Program-made: the position numbers and the translations under genes | The notes under the pieces: generated by a model | What the model was told of the DNA's origin: nothing | Seen by the model: only the letters and a program-made list of their open reading frames with translations | Databases searched by the model: none | NCBI GenBank assembly: GCA_946807835.1 | Contig: OX327684.1 | Span: 12,052,501-12,116,500 of the forward strand | Direction: 5' to 3' | Origin: Ailanthus altissimus | Taxonomy: Eukaryota; Streptophyta; Magnoliopsida; Sapindales; Simaroubaceae | Length of the DNA: 64,000 nt | Shown: positions 10,950 to 22,099 of the stretch, piece after piece | Layout of the letters: each line of letters begins with the position of its first letter | Numbering within the stretch: position 1 is the first letter of the stretch

Positions 10950-12078
10950 TAGCATCTTCTAAATGTGGCATGTCACCTTCATTTTCTCTCTCACTTTCAG
11001 ATTCAATCGCCCCATCCCTCATGATCATTACCTTTTTATTAGGGCAGTCACGTGCATAATGACCATGCCCAAGGCACTTAAAACACTTAATGCCTCTAGT
11101 TTGATTAGCTTGATTCTCACCTCTACCCTTGCTGCCTATCTCATTTTTGCTTTTACTTTCATCAAATTTAGGCTTAACAATGGGTTTATCATCCTTTGTA
11201 CTCCAATTCGGTTTCTAAGAAGAAGAATAACCCAAATAAGGTTTTGAATCATACCTTGTGCCTTTCCTTTTGAGTTGTCGTTTAATCTTCTTGGCCACAT
11301 TCACCATGTCCTCAATCTCCACATAATGTTGCAACTCCACAATATTAGCAATGTTCTTGTTTAACCCACTCAAATACCGAGCCATGGTGGCCTCACGATC
11401 CTCCTCCACATTAGCCCTTATCATGGCTATCTTCATCTCCTTGTGATATTCTTCTACACTCATGGAACCTTGTGTCAAAGTTTGCAACCGTTGATACAAT
11501 TCTATATAGTAATGGTTAGGGACAAATCTCCTCCTCATGATTTGTTTCATCTCCATCCAAGTCTCTACGGGTAAAGACCATTTCGACGCTTGCCTTTGCA
11601 CAATTGATTCCACCAAACAATAGCATAATCATAAAATTCAACAGCGGCTATTTTTATCTTTTTCTCTTCAGAGTAGTTATGACATTCAAAGATTAGCTCC
11701 ACTTTTCGTTCCCACTCCAAATAGGCCTTCGGATTGTTCCTCCCTTGAAAAAAAGGAATTTTCATTTTGATGCTGCCTATGTTTCGGTCCACTCCATCAA
11801 AATGTCCTCTTCTAGTTTGTCTCCTAGGATTAACATTTTGACCAATTATGGTAGCTTGGTCATCATCTGTATCTTCTCCACCATCATATACATCATTGAT
11901 AAGAGGTAGTTATCTTCCTTGCTGTGGTTCTCCCTGCAATTTGGTAATTGCTTCATCATGTCTTTCTAGATGATCTTTTACATCCCCAATCACTTAACAA
12001 TCGTTCAAATTGTTGCTGCATTGCTTGAATTACTATATCATTTGAGGAAGAACTCAGATCTTTATCTTTGTTAGACAT
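10950..12078 (-). pseudogene. El4 gag pseudogene
   Basis: ATG at 12078 (MSNKDKDLSSSSND). The gag core is open in two overlapping frames: 11792-11565 (GSIKMKIPFFQG, AYLEWERKVELIFECHNYS, AAVEFYDYAIVWWNQL) and 11616-11215 (MEMKQIMRRRFVPNHYY, SVEEYHKEMKIAMIRANVE, RYLSGLNKNIANIVELQ), one frameshift apart near 11590. An intact zinc knuckle C-F-K-C-L-G-H-G-H-Y-A-R-D-C lies near 11085-11040. Few lesions, so less decayed than El1 or El6. Confidence 0.85.
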
Positions 12079-12511
12079 GTTTAAAATCTGAGGAAAAACA
12101 AATATTAGAACAGCCTCTCAATTACTCCCTCACGTGTTTCACTTAAAGATTTTACACCACTCGTGTTTCACACAATTATTTGGCTTTTCTCGATGCTAAT
12201 CTCACCACTCTTGCCTTTTACCACTCTTGTTTTGTTCTTTGGGTTCTTAGATTAACTAAGATCATTAAACAAACAATTCAGATTATGGAAAATTCAATAG
12301 AGTGAAATTTGGTAGGTCTAAGAAAGCAGATAAAAGATAATTCAATATCACGAGCAAAGTTTAGAATTGAAATATTGCAAGCAAAGATTAGAACTGAAAT
12401 ATCAATTTCTATCCCAACAAGACTTTTTGTCTGTTTTGATTAAGAAAGTTAAAATTTTAAATACTTTCCAAATCGGAACAAGTAATCATATCAACATAGA
12501 GAGATTTCTGT

Positions 12512-12530
12512 ATATATATATATATATATT
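12512..12530. repeat. (TA)n microsatellite in the El4 leader
   Basis: TATATATATATATATATA within the gag leader of El4. Confidence 0.75.
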
Positions 12531-12720
12531 TTTTGTTTTAGTTTTTTTTTTCAAGAATCCCTTGAATTTCGCAATTTTTTTTTTAATAATTTGCTGAAAA
12601 AAATAAGAATAACCTCAAGAAGCACAACAATTAAGATATGGTGCTAAAATAGAAACAAGAAACGAAGTGATAACTAAAAGAAACAGCAAATAAATGGATA
12701 TGCAAACCTCAAACTTGAGC

Positions 12721-12735
12721 CAAACCCTGATACCA
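12721..12735 (-). other. El4 primer-binding site
   Basis: Minus-strand TGGTATCAGGGTTTG, two bases from the LTR end; initiator-Met tRNA type. Confidence 0.8.
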
Positions 12736-12737
12736 AA

Positions 12738-13632
12738 TGATGGAAATCATTAATTTTGACAACCATACACCCCAATAGCTAGATAACTTTGATACACATG
12801 GAATGTAAATTAATACCCTCCAACGAATTTAAACAAACTTGATCATTCAAGAATGAAATAAGAGAAACTATTCTAATACTTAATCAATGGAATGATGATA
12901 AAATAATTAGAACAGTGCTTTGATTTCCCCAAAACGCCACAAACTATGAAAGTTGATAAGTTTAATGAAAAACAAAGATTTGAAGGATTTGAACGTCACA
13001 AGCTGAATAAACTTGATAAGTTCCAAAGTTCATGCAAGAACTTAAAAACAAAACACTATCAAGTGCTTCAAACTTTGTATATCACGAAATTTTCTCTCCT
13101 ATGAAAAACAATTAGCCTTATTTATATAGAATAAAGGCTAAGAACAGTTACAAATTACACCATTTAAGATAACTGCAGCATAACTCATTTGTAACTCCTT
13201 TGTAACTTCTTTTGTAACTCTTTTGCATTTAACTTCAACTTGCACACCACATTATATTAATCATATCTGATTATGCTCCTTAATCACATCTCATCTATTG
13301 AACCTTAATTTGCACTCCATAGCACCTGATCACCAACATGGCCGAATGGCCTTTTTATTCTTCAAGATAAGCTAAAAACTTCATTCTAATAAGGCTGGAC
13401 TCTTGTCTTCATGATTTGGACTTGCTTGAATCATGTTGACCATTTTAGATTCTTCTTGCATCCTTAGAACTTTGACCGAAACTTAACTAGCTTGCTCCTT
13501 CCAAATGTTTTCCATTAAATAAGTTAAGGCTTCTTCCATTCTTTTAGCTTTAGCTTCATTGGTCCTCCATGAACGTTTAAAGGATCTTTTCCAACCTTAG
13601 CCGAATGGTAATCAACTTGCTGGTTCTCATCA
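12738..13632 (-). repeat. El4 5' LTR
   Basis: 895 bp. On the minus strand it begins TGATGAGAACCAGC and ends CCATCA, so the termini TGATG/CATCA are inverted. It is closely similar throughout to 22100-22982 (El7 3' LTR). Its first ~100 bp encode the pol tail remnant. Flank beyond 13632 is GGGGC; no second end is present to test a duplication. Confidence 0.85.
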
Positions 13633-13939
13633 GGGGCGCTATGCGAAAGACATTACATTGCCAACCCATCCAAGTGAAGCTCAAAACAAATGATTAATTT
13701 ATGTAATTGCGCAAGTGTTTTAAGGAATACACAAATCGCAATTGAGGATTATAAATTCACTTGAGTAGAAATGTACAATTGTTATATCTGGATGACCTAT
13801 TATAAGACTTGATAGATAGAAAATGTTGCATTGTCTTGTAATGTTTCGTATGTTATCCCTAAAAAATTTGCAAGATTTAGGTGCTTCGTATACCATTTCA
13901 CATCTTAAGCATAATATATTCACCAGGAGCCCTATAAGC
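13633..13939. other. Unassigned stretch
   Basis: Sequence between the El4 LTR and the El5 target duplication. No recognisable coding, RNA or repeat feature. It is the pre-insertion host sequence of El5 on its left side. Confidence 0.4.
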
Positions 13940-13944
13940 ACTTC
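13940..13944 (+). repeat. El5 target duplication, left
   Basis: ACTTC directly before the LTR TGATGAGAAC; repeated after the right LTR at 16591-16595. Confidence 0.85.
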
Positions 13945-14595
13945 TGATGAGAACTAAGTTGCCAAAAAAAATCACAAGGTTTATTTAACATCCATGTATG
14001 ATGGGGAACAATAGCATAACAACCCATGTGATATGAAGTCTCAATATTGGTAATTGCTAGTAGTTATAAGTTACTATTAATTGTTGTAATAAGTGCTAGC
14101 ATTCCAAGTGCCTAGTTTCTTGGTAGTAGTTGGTAGTTAGTAGTAAGTCTTAATTGTTGTAATAAGTGCTAGAATCTCAAGTGCCTATATTATTGGTAAT
14201 AGTTGGTAGTTAGCAGTTTTAAGTTGTCATTAGTTGCTGTAATAAATGCTAGACATCCCAAGAGGTCTCTATAAATATATGAGAGATGAGGGAGAACGAA
14301 AACAGAATAGATGATATGAATGTTAAGAGTTTTCTCTTAAGTATTTCAAAGAACTATTATTAGAACTTATCAAGATTTTATCTTGTGGCGTTCTTTCAGA
14401 TTTATCACTCACAACTTCTTAACTATCTTGAGTGTGGTGTCTACTATCTTCTTATCCCTCTGGTTCTTATCTTTGATAGATAATGGGTTAAGTTTCTTTT
14501 TTTTTTGTTTATAAAAAAATCTGAATTAGAACAATCCTTAGCAAAGGAACCTCATTGAGTGCCGGATCTCACTTTTCTTTGTGAGGTTCACATCA
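13945..14595 (+). repeat. El5 5' LTR
   Basis: 651 bp, TGATGAGAAC...TTCACATCA. Contains a TATA-like CTATAAATAT at about 14269 and an imperfect internal repetition of GGTAGTAGTTGGTAG-type units about 75 bp apart (near 14050, 14115, 14190), giving a repeated U3. Confidence 0.9.
14269..14278 (+). promoter_or_regulatory. TATA-like box in the El5 5' LTR
   Basis: CTATAAATAT in the LTR, placed as expected for the U3/R promoter; the right LTR has TTATAAATAT at the matching place (about 16260). Confidence 0.5.
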
Positions 14596-14597
14596 TT

Positions 14598-14613
14598 TGG
14601 TATCAGAGCTTAG
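14598..14613 (+). other. El5 primer-binding site
   Basis: TGGTATCAGAGCTTAG, 2 bases after the LTR; complement of the initiator-Met tRNA end. Confidence 0.85.
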
Positions 14614-14949
14614 GCTCTAATCAAGTTTGAACTATTATTTTAATTTTCATTGATTGTTCTTTTTTTTAATTCAGCAACTTTATTTTAGTCTCTAAATTGT
14701 TTTAGCCTATATCAATTTTCTTGTTTCTTCTTGTCTTTCAATTCTTCAAGTTGTATTATTACATATAAATAAAAAAAGAAACAGAGAAAAAAAAATTAAA
14801 AAAATCAAATTCCATTGATTCCAGATTTACTTTTTTTAAATTTAAAAAAAAAACACAAGTGAAAGTTGAGTGAATCATTCTTCGAGTGAAACATGTGAGA
14901 GAGTGTGTGAGATTCTTTTTATTTTTTCTAACTTTGTTTTGTAGCAAAT

Positions 14950-15569
14950 ATGTTAAACAATAAGGAAACAAATACTTCCGAAGTTACATCGAAAAAGGTT
15001 GATTCAAAGTTTCTCATGGAAGCTTTAATAGGTGAGATGAGGAAAATGTTGAAAGTAGAGTTAGAGTAAGTTCATAAACGGATAGATAAATTTGAATTTA
15101 GTACACAAAGAGCACAGACACCTAGAGTTCCTAATGTGCGAATTCAAGATAAGCGTGCTACCATGAATGATTATGGCATTGATGAAGATGCTTGTATTAG
15201 ATTGTTGAATATGGCAAAGAAGGTAGACAAACAACTAAGTAAGAAGAGTTCCACAGGATATGGCCAAAACTCTAGTTCCACATCATCTTTGAAACTAGAT
15301 TAGAGTAAAAACGATGAGCAAGCTAATTCCAATTTCAAAGCAGAACCAATGCCCAAACTGTGGGAGGCAACCAAGGTCATATTGTATCTCAATGTCCAAA
15401 TCAAATTGCAGTGATTCTAAGCGATAACAATGTCATTGAAACTAGAAGTAAGTCAGATGATGAACCTATGACACCGTTGGAATATGCAAGTGATGAAATG
15501 GAGTACCTAGTAGATGGTAAGCTGATGGTTACTAAGCGTACATTAAGTTTTCAAACTGAAGAAGATTAA
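14950..15569 (+). pseudogene. El5 gag remnant
   Basis: ATG at 14950 (MLNNKETNTSEV) with an in-frame stop near 15068. The main gag domain is gone; the sequence passes directly to the linker before the zinc knuckle (NSSSTSSLKLD). The knuckle is cut by a one-base shift: CPNC in one frame, GNQGHIVSQCPN in the next (frame open 15360-15569), followed by an acidic stretch and MVTKRTLSFQ, the protease N-terminal side. No functional product expected. Confidence 0.7.
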
Positions 15570-15941
15570 ATGGAACATGTTGCTATGTTTTCCAAAGAGA
15601 TACCTAATTCTTTACCATTAATAAGGGGAATCGAGCATCAAATCAACTTTATACTTGGAGCATCAATTCCAAATATTACAGCCTATAGAGGTAATTCCAA
15701 TAAGACAAAGGAACTTCAAATACAAATTTGTGAGCTCATAGAGAAGAGGTATATGTGTAAGAGCATGAATCAGTATGCCATTCCAGTATTGCTTTTGCCT
15801 AAGAATGATGGATTATGGAAGATGTGTGTTGATTGCTACGCTATCAAAAATATCACTTCAAAGTTTAAGAAAGTAGTATTTGAGCTCGGTAAAGATTTAA
15901 GGATAAATTCTTTTCAAGAGAAGGGGAATGATGCGAACTAG
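15570..15941 (+). pseudogene. El5 fused RT start and pol end
   Basis: One frame encodes [13 protein letters not shown], then a decayed RT N-terminus (LIEKRYMCKSMN, VLLLPKNDGLWKMCVDCYAI), then breaks after about residue 100 into the pol tail GKDLRINSFQEKGND and stops 3 codons into the 3' LTR. The join removes the RT palm with YFDD, RNase H and integrase in a single deletion. The frame is open although the protein is nonsensical as an enzyme. Confidence 0.75.
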
Positions 15942-16590
15942 GTTGCCAAAAAAATCATAAGGGTCCATTGAACATCCATGTGTGATGGGGAACAATAGCA
16001 CAATAGGCCATGTGATATGAAGTCTCAATATTGGTAGTTGTTAGTAGTTATAACTTACTATTAATTATTGTAATAAGTGCTAGCATTCCAAATGCCTAGT
16101 TTATTGGTAGTAGTTGGTAGTTAATAGTTGTAAGTTTTCATTAATTGTTGTAATAAGTGCTGGAATCTCAAGTGCCTAAATTATTGGTAGTAGTTGGTAG
16201 TTAGTAGTTTTAAGTTGTCATTAGTTACTGTAATAAATGTTGGACATCTCAAGAGGTCTTTATAAATATATTAGAGATGAGAGAGAACAAAAAAAAATAG
16301 AATTTATGATATTAATGTCGAGAGTTTTCTCTTAAGTTCTTCAAAGAACTATTTAAGTAGAACTTATCAAGATTTTATCTTATGGCGTTCTTTCAGATTT
16401 ATCACTCACAACTTCTCATCTATATTGAGTGCGGCGTCTATAATCTTCTTATATCTCTAGTTCTTATCTCTTATAGATTACGGGTCAAGTTTCTTGTTTT
16501 TGTTTATCTAAAAATCTAAATTAGAATGATCCTTTGCAAAGGAACCTTATTGAGTGTTGGGTCTCACTTTTCTTTGTGAGGTTCACATTA
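15929..16590 (+). repeat. El5 3' LTR
   Basis: 662 bp, TGATGCGAAC...TTCACATTA, aligned along its length with the 5' LTR; the terminal CA has become TA. The two copies differ by many substitutions and small indels, so the insertion is not recent. Confidence 0.9.
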
Positions 16591-16595
16591 ACTTC
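16591..16595 (+). repeat. El5 target duplication, right
   Basis: ACTTC directly after the right LTR end (TTCACATTA; the left copy ends TTCACATCA). Confidence 0.85.
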
Positions 16596-16659
16596 AATTA
16601 AGAAAATGAAACACATGCTAACCAATTATGTTATAATAGTAGGTGGAGAATAACCTCAT

Positions 16660-17010
16660 GTTGTGTTCTTTCTAACCATAATTTAAACGCAAGTTTACGT
16701 ATTGTAACAAGTAATATAATGTTAAGATCGGATGTCAAACCCATAGGGAATTAATATGTATTTTTGACCAAGTATTAAATTTGTAAATTCTTATTTTTAT
16801 TTAGAAAATCAATGCCTTAATTGAAATTAAAATTAACTAAATTCGTAAATGTAAATCTAAAATTATCACAACTAAGCAAATTATATAAATCCCAGTATAG
16901 AGTCTGCATATGATTATAACTATCCATCAATATATTTTTCTAAGGATACAACTTTTAATAATTAATCCCTCAGTTTTACTATTAGTAAAGACACTAACTT
17001 CTTCACTAGT
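16660..17010 (-). repeat. Athila-type LTR scrap (minus strand)
   Basis: The minus strand of 16690-16770 has ATATTACTTGTTACAATACG and CCCTATGGG...GACATC, matching the end of the El10 5' LTR (TATATTACTTGTTGCGACAA, CTGTGGGATCGACAC near 55290-55350). No internal region is attached. The right limit is approximate. The preceding bases (16596-16659) are unassigned. Confidence 0.55.
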
Positions 17011-17016
17011 CTCTTC

Positions 17017-18041
17017 TGATGGACAAGTGAATATATCACAAATTAAGTGATGCAAATGAAGCTACACAAGTTATACAAGGGAAAGAACTTACATGTGGGT
17101 CATGAGACACATGGGCTTAGAGGGACTCAGGGCTAGATATCACATGACTAGTTAAGTTTGACAAGTAGGCCAATCATAAGTCTTAGAGCCAAGCATTTTA
17201 AAAAAGCATTAAATGGGCTGATTTAATAAGTTTGTAAGATGGCAAACACATGGAAGCCTGACATAAGCCCAAATTCATTTTATATAAGTCCAAATCAAAT
17301 TCAAGGGAACCTAATCACTTTGATTAGGATTCTGAAAGAGTCAAATTGAAGATCTACATAGCTTTTGAAAAATTCAAGATATTAATTTCAATTCAAATTT
17401 AATATAGGCAGATTTTTTGGTGATTTGATTTTAGAAGGCCAACAATCACTTTTCCGTTAAATTCAAGACCTAGAAACATGTTTGTTGAATTAGTAGATAT
17501 TATGTTTAAATTTTGTAATTGTAATTATTGTGTTAGTTATAATTGTGGACTTTTGGGTATGTGGGTAGATGTAAGTTTATTGTGATATGTTTAAATTTTG
17601 TTGTGTTAGTTGTAATTGTGGACTTTTGAGTGTAAGGGTAGTTGTAAGTTTAGACTGTGAGTGAGAGGGTAGTTGTGAGTTTAAAATTTATATTTGAAAG
17701 TTGTAACTTAACATCCCATATGTCTCTATAAATACTATGGGGATAGTAAGGATAGAGAATTCAAAAAATAAAATTTGAGAGTTTTTGTATTCTTCTTTCA
17801 TTCTTGAAAGAACTTGAACTTATCAAGGTTATTTTTGTGGCATTCAAACAACCAGACTTGTCACCTTGATTCTTAATTGTCCTTGGATTTCTTGGTATGG
17901 CATCCTTTATCAAGTCGTAGTCTTGGTTCTTGGTTTGCTAAGTCAAGGATCAAGACTCATCAAATTTGTGTCTTGAAGATCTTGGGGTTCGATTCTACAT
18001 TTTGCTGTTAGGTTTCGTCATTGTTGGCGAGTTTCATATCA
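17017..18041 (+). repeat. El6 5' LTR (left end tentative)
   Basis: Ends CATATCA two bases before a primer site. TATA-like CTATAAATACTATGG near 17733. A unit with TAGTTGTAAGTTTA and GTTAGTTGTAATTGTGGAC is repeated (about 17515-17560 and 17595-17640). The left end TGATGG at 17017 is a guess from the family terminus; no second LTR exists to check. Confidence 0.5.
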
Positions 18042-18043
18042 GT

Positions 18044-18059
18044 TGGTATTGAGCTTTGG
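18044..18059 (+). other. El6 primer-binding site
   Basis: TGGTATTGAGCTTTGG, initiator-Met type with two changes. Confidence 0.7.
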
Positions 18060-18605
18060 TTTCAAGGCAAGTTTGAATTATCACTTTAATTATTTTATTG
18101 TTCCATTAAATCCTGCATAAATTGTTTTGGTTAAAAAAAACCCTAATCATGGCCGCATTCTATCTTGAAAACTCTAATTTGTTATAAATTTATATTTCTT
18201 TATTTCTGGTTTTTGATATTAAAAAACAGAAAAGAAAAGAAATAAAAGAAAGAAAGAAAGAAAAGAAAAACAGAAAAGTGTTACAAATTCATCTTCATCG
18301 AATTTTTGAATCTTGATCCATCTTTCAACAATTTGAAACCACTTTGCCACGTTGATTTCTTACATCAGTTCCTTTAGGATTGCTACTTGACTCATGAGAC
18401 TTGTATCGGTTGCTTCTCATATTGAATTGCCATTTAAATCTCGATTGTTCTTAAGTCTGATTAAGGGAGAAAAGAAGACAAGTGAGTGGAAAGAGACAAG
18501 AGTGGTGAGAATATAAGAGGTAAAAGCCGTTTGAGTGGTGAACACTAGAGTGAGTGAATTTTCTTGAGTGAAACACATGAGGGAGTGCTTGTGGGGTCCT
18601 CAATC

Positions 18606-20130
18606 ATGTTTTTACAGACTCTAAACTTATTACACAATCAAGAAGAAAACTCAACCAAAGAGGTACAACAACTAACCAATTCTAACCCACAGCTACAGGC
18701 GTTGTTGGGTGAGATGAGGCAAATGATAAGGACCAAATTGGAGCAATTCATGAGGATGGATAGATTGAAAAATAGGGGAAAGTGTCAAAACACTATAATT
18801 GAATAGTAAAGTAATGTATGAGATAATTTTTAAAATTATACTATTTGATCATATAATAATTACTTAATACATTAACATAAAAATTTAAAATCTCATTTAA
18901 AAAACGTGGTATTATACTCTTATAACCTTGCCAATTACTAAGGACCACATGAATTTAAGGGCCTGAATTTTGAGTGTTTTTGACCCAAATTGCCCACCCC
19001 TGTGGCTAGATTTCCACCATACGGTCCCTGATCCAACAGTCATCTCCAATGTAAACCTAAGGTCACCCAACAAGCCTGACGATTTCATGAACATGGCTGT
19101 CCTATGTTAAAGAACACAACTCCCCCGAGTCCCGTCTTAATCAAGCCCCCGCTTGTACGACTTTCTTCGCTTCCTTGTGCAACCATAGCACTCGCTCAAC
19201 AAAAGGGTTGGGCAACCACCTAGGCTAGTGCAACCAAGGGTACAATGGGGAGGTGTTGAAAATAAAGAGGAGTTAGATGAACTGGACAAATCGCCAATGA
19301 GTCAGGGTAAATTTAGGCGTGGATATAGAGATAGAAACAGTGGAAGGGGAAGACCTAGGCAGGATGATGACTTGGAAATTCTACCATTCCAAGATAAAAA
19401 TGACCCCGAGGCGTATCTGAAATGGGCGATGAAGATAGAGATGATATTTGATTGTCATAATTACTCTAAGGCCAAAAGAGTAAAATGGCTGCAATTGAAT
19501 TCACTAACTATACTATTATTTCGTGGGATCAATTGTTGAAGAAAAGAAGGAAAAATTACAAACAACCTATTGAGACATGCAACGAGATGAAGTCCATCAT
19601 GAGAAGACACCTTATTCTTAGTTACTACCATCGGTAGTTTTACAATAAGTTACAGCATCTAACTCAAGGATCCAAGAGTGTTGATGAATACTACAAAGAG
19701 ATGGAGGTTGCTATTATCCGAGCAAATTTAGAGAAGAACAAAGAAGCCACTATGGCTAGGTTCTTACATGGCTTAAACTGAGAAATAGTGGACTTGGTAG
19801 AGATGTAGCATTCTAGTTAACGAATTTGGTGCACCAAGCCATTAAAGTTGAGCAGCAATTAAAGCGAAGGAACATAAATAGAAAGGGATCAAGCATAGCT
19901 GCCACAAACTCATAGAGACCAGCCCCTAAAGGAGATGAACTTCCATCAACTGAGCCTAAGTTCGAGCCATCTAAGGATGCTAAACAAGCTGAAACAAGGT
20001 AAATCTGAATTCACAACTTCTAAAAACCGTGACATTAAGTACTTCAAATGCTAAAGCAGAGGACATATAGCTAGCCAATGTCCGAACAAAAGGGTGATAG
20101 TGATTAACACTCAAGGAGAGATTGAGTCAG
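18606..20130 (+). pseudogene. El6 gag pseudogene
   Basis: N-terminal part at 18606-18806 (ALLGEMRQMIRTKLEQF). After an unrelated insert (about 18807-19215) gag resumes at 19228: LEILPFQDKNDPEAYLKWAMKIEMIF, a frameshift near 19482, MKSIMRRHLILSYYH, SVDEYYKEMEVAIIRANLE, ARFLHGLN. The knuckle near 20040-20085 reads YFKC then a stop then SRGHIASQCPNKRV, so the first cysteine is lost too. Several stops. Confidence 0.8.
18807..19215. other. Foreign piece inside El6 gag
   Basis: About 400 bp with no gypsy similarity. The first 100 bp are AT-rich; 18920-19215 is clearly richer in GC than its surroundings. The minus strand has a 60-codon open frame (19094-18912) with no domain I recognise; it is tryptophan- and glycine-bearing. 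Neither terminal repeats nor a clear target duplication were found. It may be transduced or filler DNA. Confidence 0.5.
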
Positions 20131-20269
20131 AAGATAAGTAAGAAAATTAAGTAGAGACATGTTACCTCTTGAAGATGACTATAAGGGGCCATATGCAGTG
20201 GAAGGAGAATCACTGGTGGCATGACAAGCTCTTAGCACACAAGTCAAGGAAGAAGAAAATAATCAGTAG

Positions 20270-20650
20270 GAGAACTTGTTCGATACTCGATGTTTAGTGA
20301 ACAAAAAGATTTGTAGTGTTATAACTGATGGTGGGAGTTGTACCAATGTTACCAGCATCGAATTAGTGGAGAAACTGACATTACCTACCTTAAAATATCT
20401 AAGACTATACTGACTTTAATGGCTAAATAATTGCAGCAGAGAAGTCAAGGTAACAAAATAAGTGTTGAGGGCATTTACTTTTGGCAAATACAAGGATGAG
20501 ATGCTTTTTGATGTGGTACTTATGCATGTATGTCACATCCTATTGAGAAGACCATGGCAGTTTGATAGGTGAATCACGCATGACAGTTACACTAATAGGT
20601 AATCTTTTATCATCAAAAAGTAGTCTATAATACTTGTTCCATTGACTCCA
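20270..20650 (+). pseudogene. El6 protease pseudogene
   Basis: Reads SVITDGGSCTNVTSIELVEKL around 20310-20380 (active-site DGGSC, Asp-Gly-Gly), then LFDVVLMHVCHILLRRPWQFD near 20510-20565 (LLGRPWQFD changed to LLRRPWQFD) and ITHDSYTNR. Stops near 20410 and 20600. The following 20650-20840 is a Lys/Glu-rich linker of nearly pure purine. Confidence 0.75.
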
Positions 20651-20969
20651 AAATAAGTTCTCAACGACTAACCCAGGACGCAAAATGCAAGTGAAAAGAC
20701 AAAAGAAAAAGAGAGAGAAGCTGAAGTTGGGAGAAAAGAAAAAGAGATAAGAGAAAAAAAGAAAGGCAAAAGTATAAAAAAGGGTGAGAGGGAAAATGAG
20801 AGAGTTGTAGCCTTGGTGAGTGCAAGAGAGGAAAAATATACCTACATTGCAAAAATATGCGAGATCAAGAGAGATTTAATTTCACAATAACCTCTTATAG
20901 TATTTGTATACAAGGAGGCCTTTTTGTGTACTAATGATCTTGCCGAATCTTTGTTGAGCAACATTATTT

Positions 20970-22099
20970 CTCTTTTGTAGGAATTCAATGATGTCTTTTC
21001 TCGAGGAGGTGCCTTCAGACTTACCTCCAATTCGAGGAATTAAACATCAAATTGATTTCATGCCCAGTGCAACAATTCCAAACCGACCCATTTATAGAAT
21101 TAATTTTAAGGAGACGAAGGAACTTCAATGGTAGGTTAATGAGCTGATGTAATAAGGTATGTTAGAGAGAGCACGAGTCCCTGTGCGATTTCGGTGCTAC
21201 TAGTGCCTAAGAAGAATGTGACATGGAGGATGTGTGTTAATTATCGAGCCATCAACAACATTACAATAAAGTATTGCTATCTTATTCCTTAATTAGATGA
21301 TATGTTAGATGAACTGCATGGATCTTATGTATTTCTAAGATTGATCTCAAGAGTGGATACCATCAGATTAGGATAAAAGAAGTTGATGACTAGAAAACTG
21401 CATTTAAAACAAAATTATAATTTGTATGAATGGCTAGTTGTGCCTTTTGGATTAACTAATACACCTAGTACTTTCATAAGACTTGTGAACCATGTTTTGC
21501 GAGCTTTCATTGTCAAATCTATAGTTGTCTACTTGATGATATCTTGATTTATAGCAAAAACCTGGACAATCACGTTAAACATTGAAAACTTGTTTTAGAG
21601 GTTTTAAGGAAAGAAAGGCTGTTTGCTAACCTTAAGAAATATACCTTTTGTATAGATAAACTTGTGTTTCTTGGTTTTGTTGTAAGATCTAAAGGAATTG
21701 ATGTTGACGAGAAAAAGGTGAAGACAATTCAAGATTGGCCAACACCTACTTTAGTGACTTAGGTAAGAAGCTTCCATAGCTTGACTAGTTTTTACCGATA
21801 CTTTGTTTGAGATTTCAATAGCACAGCCGCACCTTAACCAAAGTCATTAAGAAGAAAGATCCGTTTAAGTAGAGAGAGAAGCAAGAAAAAGAATTCAAGC
21901 TCATCAAAGATAAATTGGCACATTTACTTGTTTTACCTAACTTTACTAAAATATTCAAAATTAAGTGTGATGCTTTAAGTATAGGTATTGAAGGAGTGTT
22001 GATGTAAGAGGGAAGACCGGTTGCATACTTTAGTGAGAAATTGAATGGGACAATCCTAAAATATTCCACTAATAACAAAGAATTTTATGCATTAGTTCA
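20970..22099 (+). pseudogene. El6 reverse transcriptase-RNase H pseudogene, truncated
   Basis: PPIRGIKHQIDF at about 21030, VPKKNVTWRMCVNYRAINNITIKY near 21205-21270, [20 protein letters not shown] near 21345, YEWLVVPFGLTNTPSTFIRL near 21430-21485, and a YFDD region reduced by a one-base loss (VVYLMISIYSKN, about 21530-21560). RNase H begins (KIKCDALSIGIEGVLM, PVAYFSEKLNGTIL) and ends in KEFYALVH at 22099 where El7 is inserted. Numerous stops and shifts. Confidence 0.8.

Larger units (their letters stand above)
10460..13632 (-). mobile_element. El4: 5' half of a CRM-like element (minus strand)
   Basis: Minus strand order: 5' LTR (13632-12738), primer site, leader (12720-12079, no gene), gag, zinc knuckle, protease, then abrupt end at about 10460. 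The last 400 bp (10460-10860) match El7 at 25880-26280, so El4 and El7 belong to one family. El4 keeps the 5' half and El7 the 3' half. Confidence 0.8.
13945..16590 (+). mobile_element. El5: complete but internally deleted gypsy element
   Basis: Two LTRs (13945-14595 and 15929-16590), primer site at 14598, leader (14614-14949), only 1.33 kb of internal sequence and a purine tract AAGAGAAGGGGAA just before 15929. A perfect 5-bp target duplication ACTTC flanks it (13940-13944 and 16591-16595), so this is one genuine insertion event. The interior keeps a gag start, a zinc-knuckle scrap, an RT start and the pol end; most of gag, RT, RNase H and integrase are missing. It is therefore non-autonomous. 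Related to El1 by gag start. Confidence 0.9.
17017..22099 (+). mobile_element. El6: decayed gypsy element interrupted by El7
   Basis: 5' LTR to 18041, primer site, leader (18060-18605, includes a purine tract near 18230-18280), gag with a foreign insert, protease, RT and part of RNase H. It stops inside RNase H (KEFYALVH) exactly where the El7 LTR begins at 22100. The rest of El6 (integrase, 3' LTR) is not on the far side of El7, so it was lost together with the 5' half of El7. Confidence 0.8.

Noticed and set aside
14040..14210. CRISPR-like spaced repeats with GGTAGTAGTTGGTAG.
   Set aside because: They are imperfect repeats within an LTR U3 of a plant element, found in every copy; no CRISPR features.
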